Positions 8,948 to 17,558 are shown, counted from the first letter of the stretch. The stretch: 37,363 nucleotides of DNA from JAWVZH01 sp033722295 (GCA_033722295.1 JAWVZH010000009.1:1-37363); one strand, 5' to 3'. Notes: generated from the letters alone by a model not told the origin. Program-made: numbers and translations.

Positions 8948-10003
8948 ATGTTGAAACAACCCTTATTAATCTGTTTAATTCTCATTCTGACAGCGGCCAC
9001 AGCAACCTCTCAGGATGTTCGCTTTAGCCAGTATTTCACATTAAGCTCGTGGCTCAATCCAGGGCTTTCAGGTCAATACGATGGGAAATACCGTTTATCA
9101 GCCATTTACAGGGATCAATGGCGAGGCACTTTGGACGAGTCGATCGCTTCATTTGGATTTGGTGCGGATACCCAGTTCGATGTAAGAAAGAAAAGGCAGT
9201 ATACCGATAAGGTATCGGTGGGCATTCTCCTTCTCAATGACCGGTCAAGGATCAACGACTTTAATACTAATCACATAGACCTCAATGGGGCGTACCATAA
9301 ACTTCTTGATAACGCCAGTAACCGTTATCTCTCGCTTGGTGTGAGTATCGGTATCACTCAATTCGGTTTCAATTATAATGATGTGATCTTCGGCGACCAG
9401 TTCAACGGTATTGATGATTACTCTCAGCCCACAAGTGAACTTTTCCCGCCCAACAGTGTAGCGGTCGGCGATCTTTCTCTAGGTCTTGTTTTCTCTACGG
9501 ATATTGACGAGGACAAGAATTTCAGGATAGGATTGAGTGCTCACCATTTCAATCAGCCTAACAAGTCTTTTTTTAATCAAATAGAAGATGTTAACCTATC
9601 CTTCAATACCAATGATGCCCTCCCCGTCAGGATCGGCGCTTTCGCCATGTCACAGATCAATATGAGCAAGACGGCACGTATCACCCCGAGAATCGTTTGG
9701 AATAGACAACATACCGTCCAGGAATTTCATGCGGGCGCCACATACAGACAACTTTTTTACACAAGAAAGAATACGGCTGTTCACCTAGGTGTATATGCCA
9801 GTATATCAGATCACCTGGAGAGCACGCATTTCAATTCTCTTACCGGATTGATTGGGTTCGAAGTTCAAAACATGATACTTGGATTCAGTTATGAAAGATT
9901 AATGGATGACCTTTCCGCATTCTCCGGCTTTGGAAGCTTTGAGCTATCGATATCCTACATTGGAAATTTCGAGGATTCCGGGGAGTTCTGTCCTACATTC
10001 TAA
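8948..10003 (+). CDS. PorP/SprF family type IX secretion-associated membrane protein
   Basis: This 351-residue protein has a signal peptide (LLICLILILTAATATSQ) followed at once by the family signature DVRFSQYFTLSSWLNPGLSG and YRLSAIYRDQWR. The remaining sequence is a run of outer-membrane barrel strands. PorP/SprF proteins sit in the outer membrane and are needed for secretion or surface attachment of T9SS cargo, particularly cargo with type B C-terminal domains, for which SprF-like partners are required in Flavobacterium. The start is ATG 8948; an upstream in-frame TTG at 8924 would add residues before the signal peptide. No type B cargo gene is adjacent, unlike many porP/sprF genes, although two occur elsewhere in this window. 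Confidence 0.92.
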   Translation: MLKQPLLICLILILTAATATSQDVRFSQYFTLSSWLNPGLSGQYDGKYRLSAIYRDQWRGTLDESIASFGFGADTQFDVRKKRQYTDKVSVGILLLNDRSRINDFNTNHIDLNGAYHKLLDNASNRYLSLGVSIGITQFGFNYNDVIFGDQFNGIDDYSQPTSELFPPNSVAVGDLSLGLVFSTDIDEDKNFRIGLSAHHFNQPNKSFFNQIEDVNLSFNTNDALPVRIGAFAMSQINMSKTARITPRIVWNRQHTVQEFHAGATYRQLFYTRKNTAVHLGVYASISDHLESTHFNSLTGLIGFEVQNMILGFSYERLMDDLSAFSGFGSFELSISYIGNFEDSGEFCPTF

Positions 10004-10028
10004 GGTAAAGCAGTCGCCATTTGGATAG

Positions 10029-11216
10029 TTACTGAGAAGACTTTTTTATCATAGGAACGTGGTCCATGATCTCGAGGCCATAGCCTATCAACCCAACCCG
10101 TTTCTTGGGATTATTGGTGATCAGCCTCAACTGCCCCAGGCCGAGTTCATTCAGGATCTGGGCTCCGATCCCAAAATCCTTCTGAATTCTGCTTTCCGGT
10201 GTTGGAACCCCTGGATTGATCCTTTCAGCGTTCTTCATCGCTTCTAATCTGTCAATGACATCCCCTTGCTCAGAATCACTATGACGCATAAAGAGGAAGA
10301 CACCTCTTCCCTCCTGTTGGATCATTTCGAGAGAACTTGCGATCCGCTCACCAAAATCTTTGAAAAGAAAGCCCATGACATCCTCCACCTCAGTTGCACT
10401 ATGCACTCTGACGAGGGTGGGTGAATGATCCACGTCACCTTTGACCAGGGCCAGATGTACATCTCCGGTATTCACCTGACGAAAAGCAATGACATCAAAC
10501 TCCCCAAACCTCGTTTTTATCTTTGTGGTCACCTCTTTTTCTATAAGGCGCTCACCTTTCATTCTGTAGGCGACGAGGTCTTTGATGGATATGATCGACA
10601 ATTTGTGCTCAGATGCAATCCTGGTCAATTCAGGTAATCGCGCCATTGTACCATCCTCATTCAGAATTTCTACGAGTACTCCCGCAGGATAACAGCCACT
10701 CAGGCGCGCAAGATCAACAGCCGCTTCTGTATGGCCGGTACGTCTGAGAACGCCACCATCCATCGACTTCAAAGGAAATATATGGCCTGGCCGTGCAAAG
10801 TCTTCCGGTTTCATCTCGGGATCTATGAGCCCCCTGATCGTCTTGTATCTGTCATGTGCCGATATTCCCGTTGTACACCCATGTCCGATCAGGTCCACAG
10901 AGACGGTAAACGCAGTGGCATGAAGACTTGTGTTGTCTTCTACCATCATAGGCAATTGAAGTTCCCGGGCTCTTCTTTCTTCGATCGGGACACAGATCAA
11001 ACCCCGACCATGCTTAGACATGAAGTTTATGATATCGGGAGTGATCTTTTCCGCTGCGCAAATGAAATCACCTTCATTTTCACGATTCTCATCGTCCACC
11101 ACTATAATGACCTTCCCATTTTGCAGGTCATCAAGAGCCTGTTCTATACTGTTGAGTTGAATCTCCTCAGACCCGCTTCGGTGGCTCCCAGAAGCTGTTT
11201 TGAATTCCTTTGACAT
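10029..11216 (-). CDS. ribB: 3,4-dihydroxy-2-butanone-4-phosphate synthase fused to a degenerate GTP cyclohydrolase II domain
   Basis: This 395-residue protein has the length of bifunctional RibBA. The N-terminal RibB half (about 20-222) is intact: DDENRENEGD at 41-50, HGCTTGISA at 112-120, and the GGVLRRTGHTEAAVDLARL segment from 154. It should convert ribulose 5-phosphate to the four-carbon riboflavin precursor. The RibA-like half (about 230-395) keeps the fold motifs ALVKGD, VHS, EGRG and TNNPKKRVGLIGYG. The three zinc cysteines are replaced (Thr275, Lys286, Phe288 by alignment to E. coli RibA), the catalytic tyrosine is Phe309, and the RQEGR signature is RHSDS. GTP cyclohydrolase II activity is therefore unlikely. 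The architecture recalls the RibBX variant described from Proteobacteria. The ATG at 11216 lies 50 bases inside the upstream glycosyltransferase gene, with no later Met before the domain. Confidence 0.9.
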   Translation of the reverse strand: MSKEFKTASGSHRSGSEEIQLNSIEQALDDLQNGKVIIVVDDENRENEGDFICAAEKITPDIINFMSKHGRGLICVPIEERRARELQLPMMVEDNTSLHATAFTVSVDLIGHGCTTGISAHDRYKTIRGLIDPEMKPEDFARPGHIFPLKSMDGGVLRRTGHTEAAVDLARLSGCYPAGVLVEILNEDGTMARLPELTRIASEHKLSIISIKDLVAYRMKGERLIEKEVTTKIKTRFGEFDVIAFRQVNTGDVHLALVKGDVDHSPTLVRVHSATEVEDVMGFLFKDFGERIASSLEMIQQEGRGVFLFMRHSDSEQGDVIDRLEAMKNAERINPGVPTPESRIQKDFGIGAQILNELGLGQLRLITNNPKKRVGLIGYGLEIMDHVPMIKKSSQ

Positions 11217-12363
11217 ACTTAAAAAACCCGGTTAACAATGCTATGTTCATCATGATAAAATATCTGATCTTTCGTAATATATCCACATGACGGCCTAACC
11301 TGCTCATAATAATATCCAATAAAGGTATTACGATCGCCCCGATCAGGCTGATCCAGAAGAGTGCTCCATAAAAACTTTCACCTTCAATCCATAGAAAGAT
11401 CAGTGACAAAACGCTGAATAACATTAAAAATGGTCCGACCCAGCGAATAACCTTGTGTGAGAGGAAGCAAAACTTCAGAGGCAACCTCGCCTTGTTCCAC
11501 ATACCAAAAATAAAACTGAGGTTCTGATAGTTTCCAGCAGAGATCCTGGACTTTCGTTTGAATTCTTGCCAAATATCGTGAGAAGCACTCTCATAACATT
11601 TCGCATTCAGATCATTGACGGCCCAACCTCCATTGAGCATGGCATTGAACGAAATATAAAAATCGTCGACCAGATAATTGGGCGGCACTTTTATGAAAAA
11701 GGTGCTACGAAGGCCATAACACCCACCGAAGGCGCCCTGAAGCGTTCCCCAAACCTGGCCCTCCCAGTGTTTGAGCAATACCTCACGGTTGATATACGCT
11801 CGTTCTGCCCTCGAGATCCCCATTTTACTCAAATTCCTGCTCATCATATTGGCATCGACAAGGGCGAGTTTGCCATCACTAAAATTAGCAGCTATTCTTT
11901 TTACTAGGTCCGGTGGGATCATTACGTTGGCGTCGTTATATAAGAATATATGGTCTTCTGACTGTCCGAATCTTTCGATTGCCATCTCACCAAGTGAATT
12001 TATAACACCAATTTTACCTCGCCTTTCATTGAACGGTATAAAGGTGACGTGGTCATTTTTTTTCTCAAATGCTCTCAACATTTCATTGGACCGGTCCGTG
12101 CTTTTATCCGAGCCAAAGAAAATGTGAAGGTTTTTACGTGGGAATTCCAGCTTCTCAAGGCAATCAAATTTTTCTTTAAGGATAGATTCTTCATTATACA
12201 CTGCCGTGATGATAGAGACTTTTGGGGTATAATCAGGAGTGTATTCATTATTGACTCCCGGATTGGATCTTGCTAAGTACTTCATGATCAAAGGATAGAT
12301 CAAATAGCTATACAACAGAAGGACCACTGTTGTCCAGATACAGAATTTTGCAAGAGTTATCAC
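11167..12363 (-). CDS. Family 2 glycosyltransferase, membrane-associated
   Basis: This 398-residue protein starts at GTG 12363. It has an N-terminal membrane segment (about 7-27), a GT-A catalytic domain (about 48-285) and three or more C-terminal hydrophobic segments (about 300-385). Motifs include VSIITAVYNEE, FGSDKSTD, an acidic metal-binding site in FLYNDANVMI, GTLQGAFGGCYGLR, a DD pair in LVDDFYISFNAM, and KRKSRISAGNYQNL in place of the QxxRW motif of processive enzymes. It probably adds sugars from nucleotide donors at the cytoplasmic face for a surface polysaccharide; donor and acceptor are unknown. It is upstream of the ribB fusion and overlaps it by 50 bases. A family 4 glycosyltransferase lies 134 bases upstream in the same direction. 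Confidence 0.88.
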   Translation of the reverse strand: MITLAKFCIWTTVVLLLYSYLIYPLIMKYLARSNPGVNNEYTPDYTPKVSIITAVYNEESILKEKFDCLEKLEFPRKNLHIFFGSDKSTDRSNEMLRAFEKKNDHVTFIPFNERRGKIGVINSLGEMAIERFGQSEDHIFLYNDANVMIPPDLVKRIAANFSDGKLALVDANMMSRNLSKMGISRAERAYINREVLLKHWEGQVWGTLQGAFGGCYGLRSTFFIKVPPNYLVDDFYISFNAMLNGGWAVNDLNAKCYESASHDIWQEFKRKSRISAGNYQNLSFIFGMWNKARLPLKFCFLSHKVIRWVGPFLMLFSVLSLIFLWIEGESFYGALFWISLIGAIVIPLLDIIMSRLGRHVDILRKIRYFIMMNIALLTGFFKYVKGIQNSFWEPPKRV

Positions 12364-12497
12364 ACCTGCGAAGTTACATATTCACTTCGGAAGACATTTC
12401 CTATATCGGTACCAATGATCGCTGGTCAGAACCATTGCAATTGCCCTTTATCAAATGTGTCCGACGTAAGTTTAAATCAAGTGCGGTGATCTCCTGA

Positions 12498-13712
12498 TCA
12501 TGAGTGGGTAACATAGTCCTGGGTCAGGACATACTCATAGGTTTTTAGTAATTTTTTGGCCACATCCTTTGCGTTGTAGTGATCCTCAACAAACTCCCTG
12601 GCATTTTCACCTATCTTTCGGTTTGCATCCTTATTCTTAATAGCCCAGTTGACCTTTGTGGCAAAAGACTCCGGATCATCGGCCACTAAAATATTATGGC
12701 CGTCGACAGCATCGATACCTTCCATTCCCTTACTTGTGGTTATGACCGTCTTGCTCATCGCCATTCCTTCCAGGATTTTTACTCTCATACCACTTCCTGA
12801 TAGCAACGGAACGATCATGATGTCATGCCTGGCAATGAAGTTGATCGCATCCGGCACCTCACCATGGACTGTGATGTTATCGTTACGACTGAAAGCGTAA
12901 ACTTCGTCAGGGGTATTTCTTCCTGCAATGTGCAATTCCGCACCTTTTACCTTCGGTGCGATATATTTTAAGTACCACTTCAGGCCTTCCAGATTGGGCT
13001 GCCAATCCAGACTGCCAATGAAAGACAATGTGGTCTTGCTCTCGGGCTCTTGTTCTTTATTGTTATAGGCAGACAGGTCAAGACCGACCGGTGTTGAGAC
13101 CGCCCCATTCCTGTATCCCAGTGTCTTGAACTTCTTCAGATCCTCATCGCTTATCGCCACCAGGATATCATAGCGATTGAGGTTGCCCACTTCATAATCC
13201 CGCAACTGTCTTGTCAATTTTGAGAGATACCATTTCTTTGGAAGAAAGCTGGTATTTTCCGTGATCCTTTCCCAGATCTCGTGTTCCACATTATGGGCCC
13301 TCATGGCAACTATTGCCTTGGAGTGCTTTCTTATTATATCGAGATAAGGTGCGAGATACATTGTCTCAAGCTGAATGACATCGTAATCCTCCTGAGAAAG
13401 TAACTTTTTCAGATTTTTTTCGAAATGAGCGGACTCAAATCTACAGACGTGATAAGAATTTCCTTTGATCAGGTTCTGTAGAGCATCGAACGGTTTCAGT
13501 CTGTTATCGACCTCGACTGCATATACCTTTTGATAATGAGAAGTTTCATCTTGCACATCATCAAGTCGGACATAATGTCTGGAAGTATTCATTGCCAGTA
13601 AATGCACTTCGCAGCCCAATTCAACCAGGGACTTACTTAGATTGGCAATGGCGATCGATTCGCCATCTTTTTGGGGATAGGGAAATTTCTTACAGAGTTG
13701 AAGAATTTTCAT
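12498..13712 (-). CDS. Family 4 (GT-B) glycosyltransferase
   Basis: This protein of 404 residues starts at the ATG at 13712 (MKILQLCKKFPYPQKDGES), which begins the first beta strand of a GT-B fold; the frame is open further upstream to 13769, but that adds only a non-homologous tail. The C-terminal domain contains LSFIGSLDWQPNLEGL, ELHIAGRNTP, VTVHGEVPD-like residues, and VPLLSGSGMRVKILEGMAM, where the glutamate is the usual donor-sugar contact of GT4 enzymes, then a short helix-rich tail. The enzyme likely transfers a nucleotide-activated sugar during surface glycan synthesis in the cytoplasm. It runs in the same direction as the family 2 enzyme and is divergent from the ABC ATPase gene. Confidence 0.9.
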   Translation of the reverse strand: MKILQLCKKFPYPQKDGESIAIANLSKSLVELGCEVHLLAMNTSRHYVRLDDVQDETSHYQKVYAVEVDNRLKPFDALQNLIKGNSYHVCRFESAHFEKNLKKLLSQEDYDVIQLETMYLAPYLDIIRKHSKAIVAMRAHNVEHEIWERITENTSFLPKKWYLSKLTRQLRDYEVGNLNRYDILVAISDEDLKKFKTLGYRNGAVSTPVGLDLSAYNNKEQEPESKTTLSFIGSLDWQPNLEGLKWYLKYIAPKVKGAELHIAGRNTPDEVYAFSRNDNITVHGEVPDAINFIARHDIMIVPLLSGSGMRVKILEGMAMSKTVITTSKGMEGIDAVDGHNILVADDPESFATKVNWAIKNKDANRKIGENAREFVEDHYNAKDVAKKLLKTYEYVLTQDYVTHS

Positions 13713-13860
13713 ATGCATCTTTAAGCAATGTTGCCAGAGATCATGTCCTTTACTCACTAAACCATTCACAAATCATATGGCAATTGCTTGGCTAATACGG
13801 ACTTTGTCTCCGACTCAAATATAACTTTCTTTTTAAAAGAATCTTGTGTGCCCACTTTGA

Positions 13861-13868
13861 TATATTTG
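13861..13868 (+). promoter_or_regulatory. -7 promoter element (TATATTTG) of the ABC ATPase gene
   Basis: TATATTTG fits TAnnTTTG exactly and lies 56 bases before the chosen ATG at 13925, leaving a leader of roughly 50 bases. The nearest upstream TTG (13844-13846) is only 14 bases away, shorter than the normal spacing of about 17-23. Confidence 0.5.
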
Positions 13869-13924
13869 TTAACTATTGCGAGAATGGCCAATGCCAATTT
13901 CACAAGACCCTTGCAATTCCTCCT

Positions 13925-14605
13925 ATGGTAGAAGGTATAGATATATACAAGAATTATGGTGATCTCGCTGTACTAAAAGGCGTAAAAATTAAAATTAGCC
14001 CCTCTGAGATCGTCACGATCATGGGGAAATCAGGAGCTGGAAAGAGCACCCTGCTTCACATCCTCGGAACATTGGATGAGGCGGATCTCGGCCAGATAAT
14101 CATAGACGATACCGATATTTCCAGATTGAAGAACAAGGCACTGGCAGAATTCCGCAATAAGACAATAGGTTTCGTCTTTCAGTTCCACCACTTGCTTCCG
14201 GAGTTCACTGCCAGGGAAAACATCATGATCCCTTCGCTTATAATGAAAACCTCGAAGCTGAAAGCCGGTAAAAGGGCAGAGGAGCTGATGGATTACCTCG
14301 GAATAAAAGAACGTCGTGATCACAAACCAAATGAACTATCCGGCGGAGAACAACAACGCGTAGCTGTGGCCCGGGCCCTGGTCAATAACCCCCGGATCAT
14401 CCTGGCGGATGAACCTACTGGCAATCTCGACTCCCAGACCTCTGAAGAAATGCATCAATTGTTCCTTAATCTCAGAAAGGATCTCGGACAGACCTTTGTT
14501 ATAGTAACTCATAATCCTGAACTTGCTGAAATGAGCGACAGGATGCTGTATATGGAGGACGGCGTTATCACCAAAAAGAAGGGCCACGAGGCCGAAGGCA
14601 TTTAA
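13925..14605 (+). CDS. lolD: LolD-type ABC transporter ATP-binding protein
   Basis: This 226-residue protein has a complete ABC ATPase domain: Walker A GKSGAGKST, Q-loop in FVFQFHHLLPEFTARENI, signature LSGGEQQRVAVARAL, Walker B IILADEPTGNLD and the H-loop histidine in VTHNPEL. The Q-loop region HHLLPEFTARENIMIP is typical of LolD, which powers release of lipoproteins from the inner membrane through LolC/E. Related MacB- and FtsE-type ATPases are close, so the substrate is not certain. The frame is open from 13844, but ATG 13925 gives the normal LolD N-terminus and follows a promoter element at 13861. No permease gene is adjacent. Confidence 0.9.
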   Translation: MVEGIDIYKNYGDLAVLKGVKIKISPSEIVTIMGKSGAGKSTLLHILGTLDEADLGQIIIDDTDISRLKNKALAEFRNKTIGFVFQFHHLLPEFTARENIMIPSLIMKTSKLKAGKRAEELMDYLGIKERRDHKPNELSGGEQQRVAVARALVNNPRIILADEPTGNLDSQTSEEMHQLFLNLRKDLGQTFVIVTHNPELAEMSDRMLYMEDGVITKKKGHEAEGI

Positions 14606-14722
14606 TCAGCATACTTCCTTGCTTACAATCCAGGCTTCAGGTCAAAAAGAATTAATTGTTGCTCTAAATACTTGCATGCTTTGGTGAAGTGAATATTCTG
14701 AACGTTGCGGTGTAAACTCAGT

Positions 14723-16132
14723 TCAGGATGCCCATTTGCCAGACCCGATGATCGGATTGAGATAGTGATCAGGAATAGGTCCACCTACTGTCGGCTTCTT
14801 CCCTTCTATTCTATCCGGCTGGTGCACTATTTTTTCATTGAGATCGGCCAGGGAGGGTATCCAGTATTTAACATACTCACCATTAGGGTCGTACCTCCTC
14901 GCCTGCGACAACACATTGAAATATCGGTTCGGCCGCGTATCGCTTCCCACTCCTGCTATGTAGGCCCAGTTGCCGTAATTGGAACAGGGGTCATAATCTA
15001 TCAATTGGGACTCAAACCATTCAGCACCCATAAGCCAGTTGAGTTGTAGATCATTGATAAGATAACTAGCCACGATCTGGCGGGAACGGTTGGATAACCA
15101 GCCAGTCGTTCTCAATTCGATCATGGCTGCATCAACGAGAGGCGTACCCGTTTCACCATATCTCCATTTATTGAATTTCGTCCAGTCAACATCACGCGAA
15201 ACTTCATCCCCTCCCGTGTAGCCCTCTAATTGAAATATCTTGTTCTCATGTTTCTTTCCCATCAATCTAAAGAAGTCACGCCACAACAGTTCAAAGAACA
15301 ACCAGTAAGTACTGTCATTGGCTACGACCTTCTCTTCATACCTTGTAAGTTCCTCGTATATCATTTTGGGGGACAGACATCCATGTGCGAGCCACGGACT
15401 GAATTTGGATGAATCATCAGCGCCTAACATTCCGTTTCGCGTATCCTTATAAGTCGACACCGCCTCGCTCTCCCAAATGTAATATCGCAACCTTTTCAGG
15501 CCTTCGGTCTCTCCACCTCTGAATGCATATCCCTTTTCTGGATAAGAAGAGTCATGATCCGGCCATTCATTTTTTATTTCAACATCCTTGAAGGGCTTTA
15601 ATGAAGAGGCTTCCGGAAGAGGTGTTCTTACCTGGGTTATCTTTTCGACCTCCTTTCGGAAGCTTGTGAATTGATCTGGCGCATGATTGACAGGAAAAGG
15701 CAGATCCTGGGTATAATAAAGCATTTTACCACGTGAATAACAGATCTCCTGACCAATGGTCCATAAGCGCTTTTCCAATGAATCCTGTACATTCTTTTCT
15801 TCTTCGGTCCTTTCGCGATTGCAAAAAACCCAACTGGTCTTATATGTTTGAGCCAGCTGAAATACGACCTCCTCGGGAAGACCGCTTCGAACAATAAGAT
15901 CCACGCCTCGCGATCTCAGATTTTTCTTCAGGTCACGGACAGAGTCCATGAGAAAGACCTTTCTCTTGTTCCCCATTTTCGGAAAACCAAAACTAGTTCT
16001 GCCATCCAACAGACGGCTATCTAAAACATATACATAGATTATCTCATCACAGAGTTTAATAGCCTCATGGATAGCCTCGTTATCATGGAGACGCAGATCC
16101 TGGCGGAACCAAACAATTCCTCGCTTTTTCAA
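14723..16132 (-). CDS. CRY-DASH-type cryptochrome/photolyase
   Basis: This 469-residue protein has an N-terminal photolyase antenna domain (GIVWFRQDLRLHDNEA near the start) and a C-terminal FAD-binding domain with FSPWLAHGCLSP, WRDFFRLMGKKH, TGWLSNRSRQIVASYLINDL and DYDPCSNYGNWAYIAGVG. The NYGNW...AGVGSDTRPNRYFN block is characteristic of CRY-DASH proteins, which repair cyclobutane pyrimidine dimers in single-stranded DNA with light and may also signal. It is soluble, with FAD and probably a folate antenna. The start is TTG at 16132: the frame upstream has no ATG, and translation from TTG gives exactly the family N-terminus. It is divergent from the lipoprotein-SCO-cytochrome operon, 64 bases from that operon's first start. 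Confidence 0.92.
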   Translation of the reverse strand: MKKRGIVWFRQDLRLHDNEAIHEAIKLCDEIIYVYVLDSRLLDGRTSFGFPKMGNKRKVFLMDSVRDLKKNLRSRGVDLIVRSGLPEEVVFQLAQTYKTSWVFCNRERTEEEKNVQDSLEKRLWTIGQEICYSRGKMLYYTQDLPFPVNHAPDQFTSFRKEVEKITQVRTPLPEASSLKPFKDVEIKNEWPDHDSSYPEKGYAFRGGETEGLKRLRYYIWESEAVSTYKDTRNGMLGADDSSKFSPWLAHGCLSPKMIYEELTRYEEKVVANDSTYWLFFELLWRDFFRLMGKKHENKIFQLEGYTGGDEVSRDVDWTKFNKWRYGETGTPLVDAAMIELRTTGWLSNRSRQIVASYLINDLQLNWLMGAEWFESQLIDYDPCSNYGNWAYIAGVGSDTRPNRYFNVLSQARRYDPNGEYVKYWIPSLADLNEKIVHQPDRIEGKKPTVGGPIPDHYLNPIIGSGKWAS

Positions 16133-16196
16133 TTCGACTTTTTTATTCCTAACAAAGGTGGGATTTTTGAGTTTAAATAATATAAATTACTTCTAT

Positions 16197-16580
16197 ATGC
16201 GATTCCACTTAATAACAGCGCTTGTATTGATCACACTATCCTGTCAGGAAAAAGGCAATCACCCTCTTTTTGATGAGGTCATGGCCATTCACGATGAAGT
16301 CATGCCCAAAGTGAGCGATATGTCAAAATTGTCGCGCGAACTGAAAAAGGAAAAACAAAACCTCCAGGATTCTTCCATGATTGCGCGTTATGATCAAAGG
16401 ATCAGAGAGCTGAATGAAGCGGAAGAAGCTATGTTTGACTGGATGAGGGATTTTGATGCAAAAAGAAAGACGGATGAGGCCTACCTTAAGAAGGAAAAGA
16501 AGAACATTAAAGAGGTCAGCGAGCTTATGCTCAGCAGTATTTCTAACGCTCAAAAATTATTGGAAAATAATGATGAATAG
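16197..16580 (+). CDS. Small helical lipoprotein, first gene of the SCO operon
   Basis: This protein of 127 residues starts at the ATG at 16197. It has a lipoprotein signal (HLITALVLITLSC, Cys about 16) followed by a highly charged alpha-helical mature part. The segment MAIHDEVMPKVSDMSKL recurs in small Bacteroidota lipoproteins that public annotation often calls viral A-type inclusion proteins, a name without functional meaning. No catalytic or metal motif beyond one His is visible. A GTG at 16158 in frame is rejected because it would put polar residues before the signal peptide. The stop overlaps the SCO gene start, so the two are translationally coupled and a role near SCO/copper or respiratory maturation is possible. 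Confidence 0.75.
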   Translation: MRFHLITALVLITLSCQEKGNHPLFDEVMAIHDEVMPKVSDMSKLSRELKKEKQNLQDSSMIARYDQRIRELNEAEEAMFDWMRDFDAKRKTDEAYLKKEKKNIKEVSELMLSSISNAQKLLENNDE

Positions 16581-17202
16581 ATCTATCGGCACCATTTTTA
16601 GCTTCCTGACCGTATTGATCATTGTCTCTTGCCAGACTGAAAATGAAAAGCCGCTGCCAATACTCGGAAACAAGCTGTTTGAGGATGGTGATACTATCTA
16701 TCATACCGTCCGGGATTTTAAATTTATCGATCAGGATAGTCAGTCGATCTCGAATGAAACCTTCAATGACAAAATTTACGTCGTAGACTTCTTTTTCATC
16801 TCTTGTCCTACCATATGCCCCAGGGTTAAGAAGCAGATGCTAAGACTACAGGAAAGGTTTGGCGATGAAGACCAGTTGATGATGCTATCACATAGTATTG
16901 ACACTAGAAACGATACGGTCCCCAGACTCAAAACCTATGCAGAGAATCTTGACATCAACACTGATCAGTGGAAACTGGTTACTGGCAACAAGGATAGCAT
17001 TATGGTGATCGCTGAAGATTATTTCAGCATCGCCAAGGAGGACCCTAATGCTCCGGGTGGATTCGACCATAGTGGTCGATTGATCCTGGTAGACACTGAA
17101 AGACGTGTGAGGTCGTTTTGTGACGGCACAGACCCACGTGATGTAGACAGATTTATGGATGACATTGACCGTTTGCTGGCAGAAATAAATCCGGCAGAGT
17201 GA
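16570..17202 (+). CDS. SCO1/SenC/PrrC family copper/thiol protein
   Basis: This 210-residue protein starts at ATG 16570 (or ATG 16573) and overlaps the previous stop. An N-terminal lipoprotein signal ends in LTVLIIVSC. The thioredoxin-like domain carries the SCO copper-binding motif CPTIC within FFISCPTICPRVKK and the distal histidine in GGFDHSGRLILVD. SCO proteins hold copper or reduce thiols during assembly of the CuA centre of cytochrome oxidase or of related copper enzymes, in the periplasm at the membrane. It sits between the helical lipoprotein and the cytochrome c gene, overlapping both, which points to respiratory or copper-protein maturation. No oxidase subunit gene occurs in the window, so the client is unknown. 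Confidence 0.92.
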   Translation: MMNRSIGTIFSFLTVLIIVSCQTENEKPLPILGNKLFEDGDTIYHTVRDFKFIDQDSQSISNETFNDKIYVVDFFFISCPTICPRVKKQMLRLQERFGDEDQLMMLSHSIDTRNDTVPRLKTYAENLDINTDQWKLVTGNKDSIMVIAEDYFSIAKEDPNAPGGFDHSGRLILVDTERRVRSFCDGTDPRDVDRFMDDIDRLLAEINPAE

Positions 17203-17558
17203 AGCTTTACTGGAATTGCATGTGGTTCATTGTACTCCTTGGCTGCAGTCCCTCATTCGAGCAAGGCAAACTCCTCTATGAGTCTCGTTGTGCCAATTGT
17301 CATATGTCCGATGGAAGCGGCCTGGGCATGGCGATACCCCCTCTTTCCGCTGACAAGATCGTTGCCCTGGACCTTGAAATTGCCTGCCTGATCAGGACTG
17401 GAGTGGATGCCAACTCTCTAATTCCAATGCCAGCTCAAAAGGATCTGACAGAAACAGAGATTACTAACATTCTGAATTACCTCCGCAGCGAGTTCACAGA
17501 TATCAAGTCATTCTACAAACCAACGGACGTAGCTGAGACCTTAATTGACTGTAATTGA
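17199..17558 (+). CDS. Small c-type cytochrome lipoprotein
   Basis: This 119-residue protein starts at GTG 17199, whose bases overlap the SCO stop as GTGA. The signal segment ends in MWFIVLLGC, a lipobox, so the cytochrome should be membrane-tethered in the periplasm. One haem-attachment motif is present, CANCH (CxxCH), followed by GSGLGMAIPPL. An axial methionine is likely in LIPMPAQKDL, and the helix TETEITNILNYLRSEF is the usual class I cytochrome C-terminus. An alternative ATG at 17220 would leave too short a signal peptide. With SCO it probably forms an electron-transfer or haem/copper maturation module. A C-terminal Cys (about 118) is extra and of unknown role. Confidence 0.9.
   Translation: MKLYWNCMWFIVLLGCSPSFEQGKLLYESRCANCHMSDGSGLGMAIPPLSADKIVALDLEIACLIRTGVDANSLIPMPAQKDLTETEITNILNYLRSEFTDIKSFYKPTDVAETLIDCN

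Noticed and set aside
8899..9000. In-frame upstream extension of the NlpC/P60 gene to 9000
   Set aside because: It would overlap the signal-peptide start of the divergent PorP/SprF gene and adds residues without homology; ATG 8898 begins directly at the SH3-like region.
16158..16196. GTG start at 16158 for the first lipoprotein
   Set aside because: It would place polar residues before a complete lipoprotein signal peptide that starts at ATG 16197.
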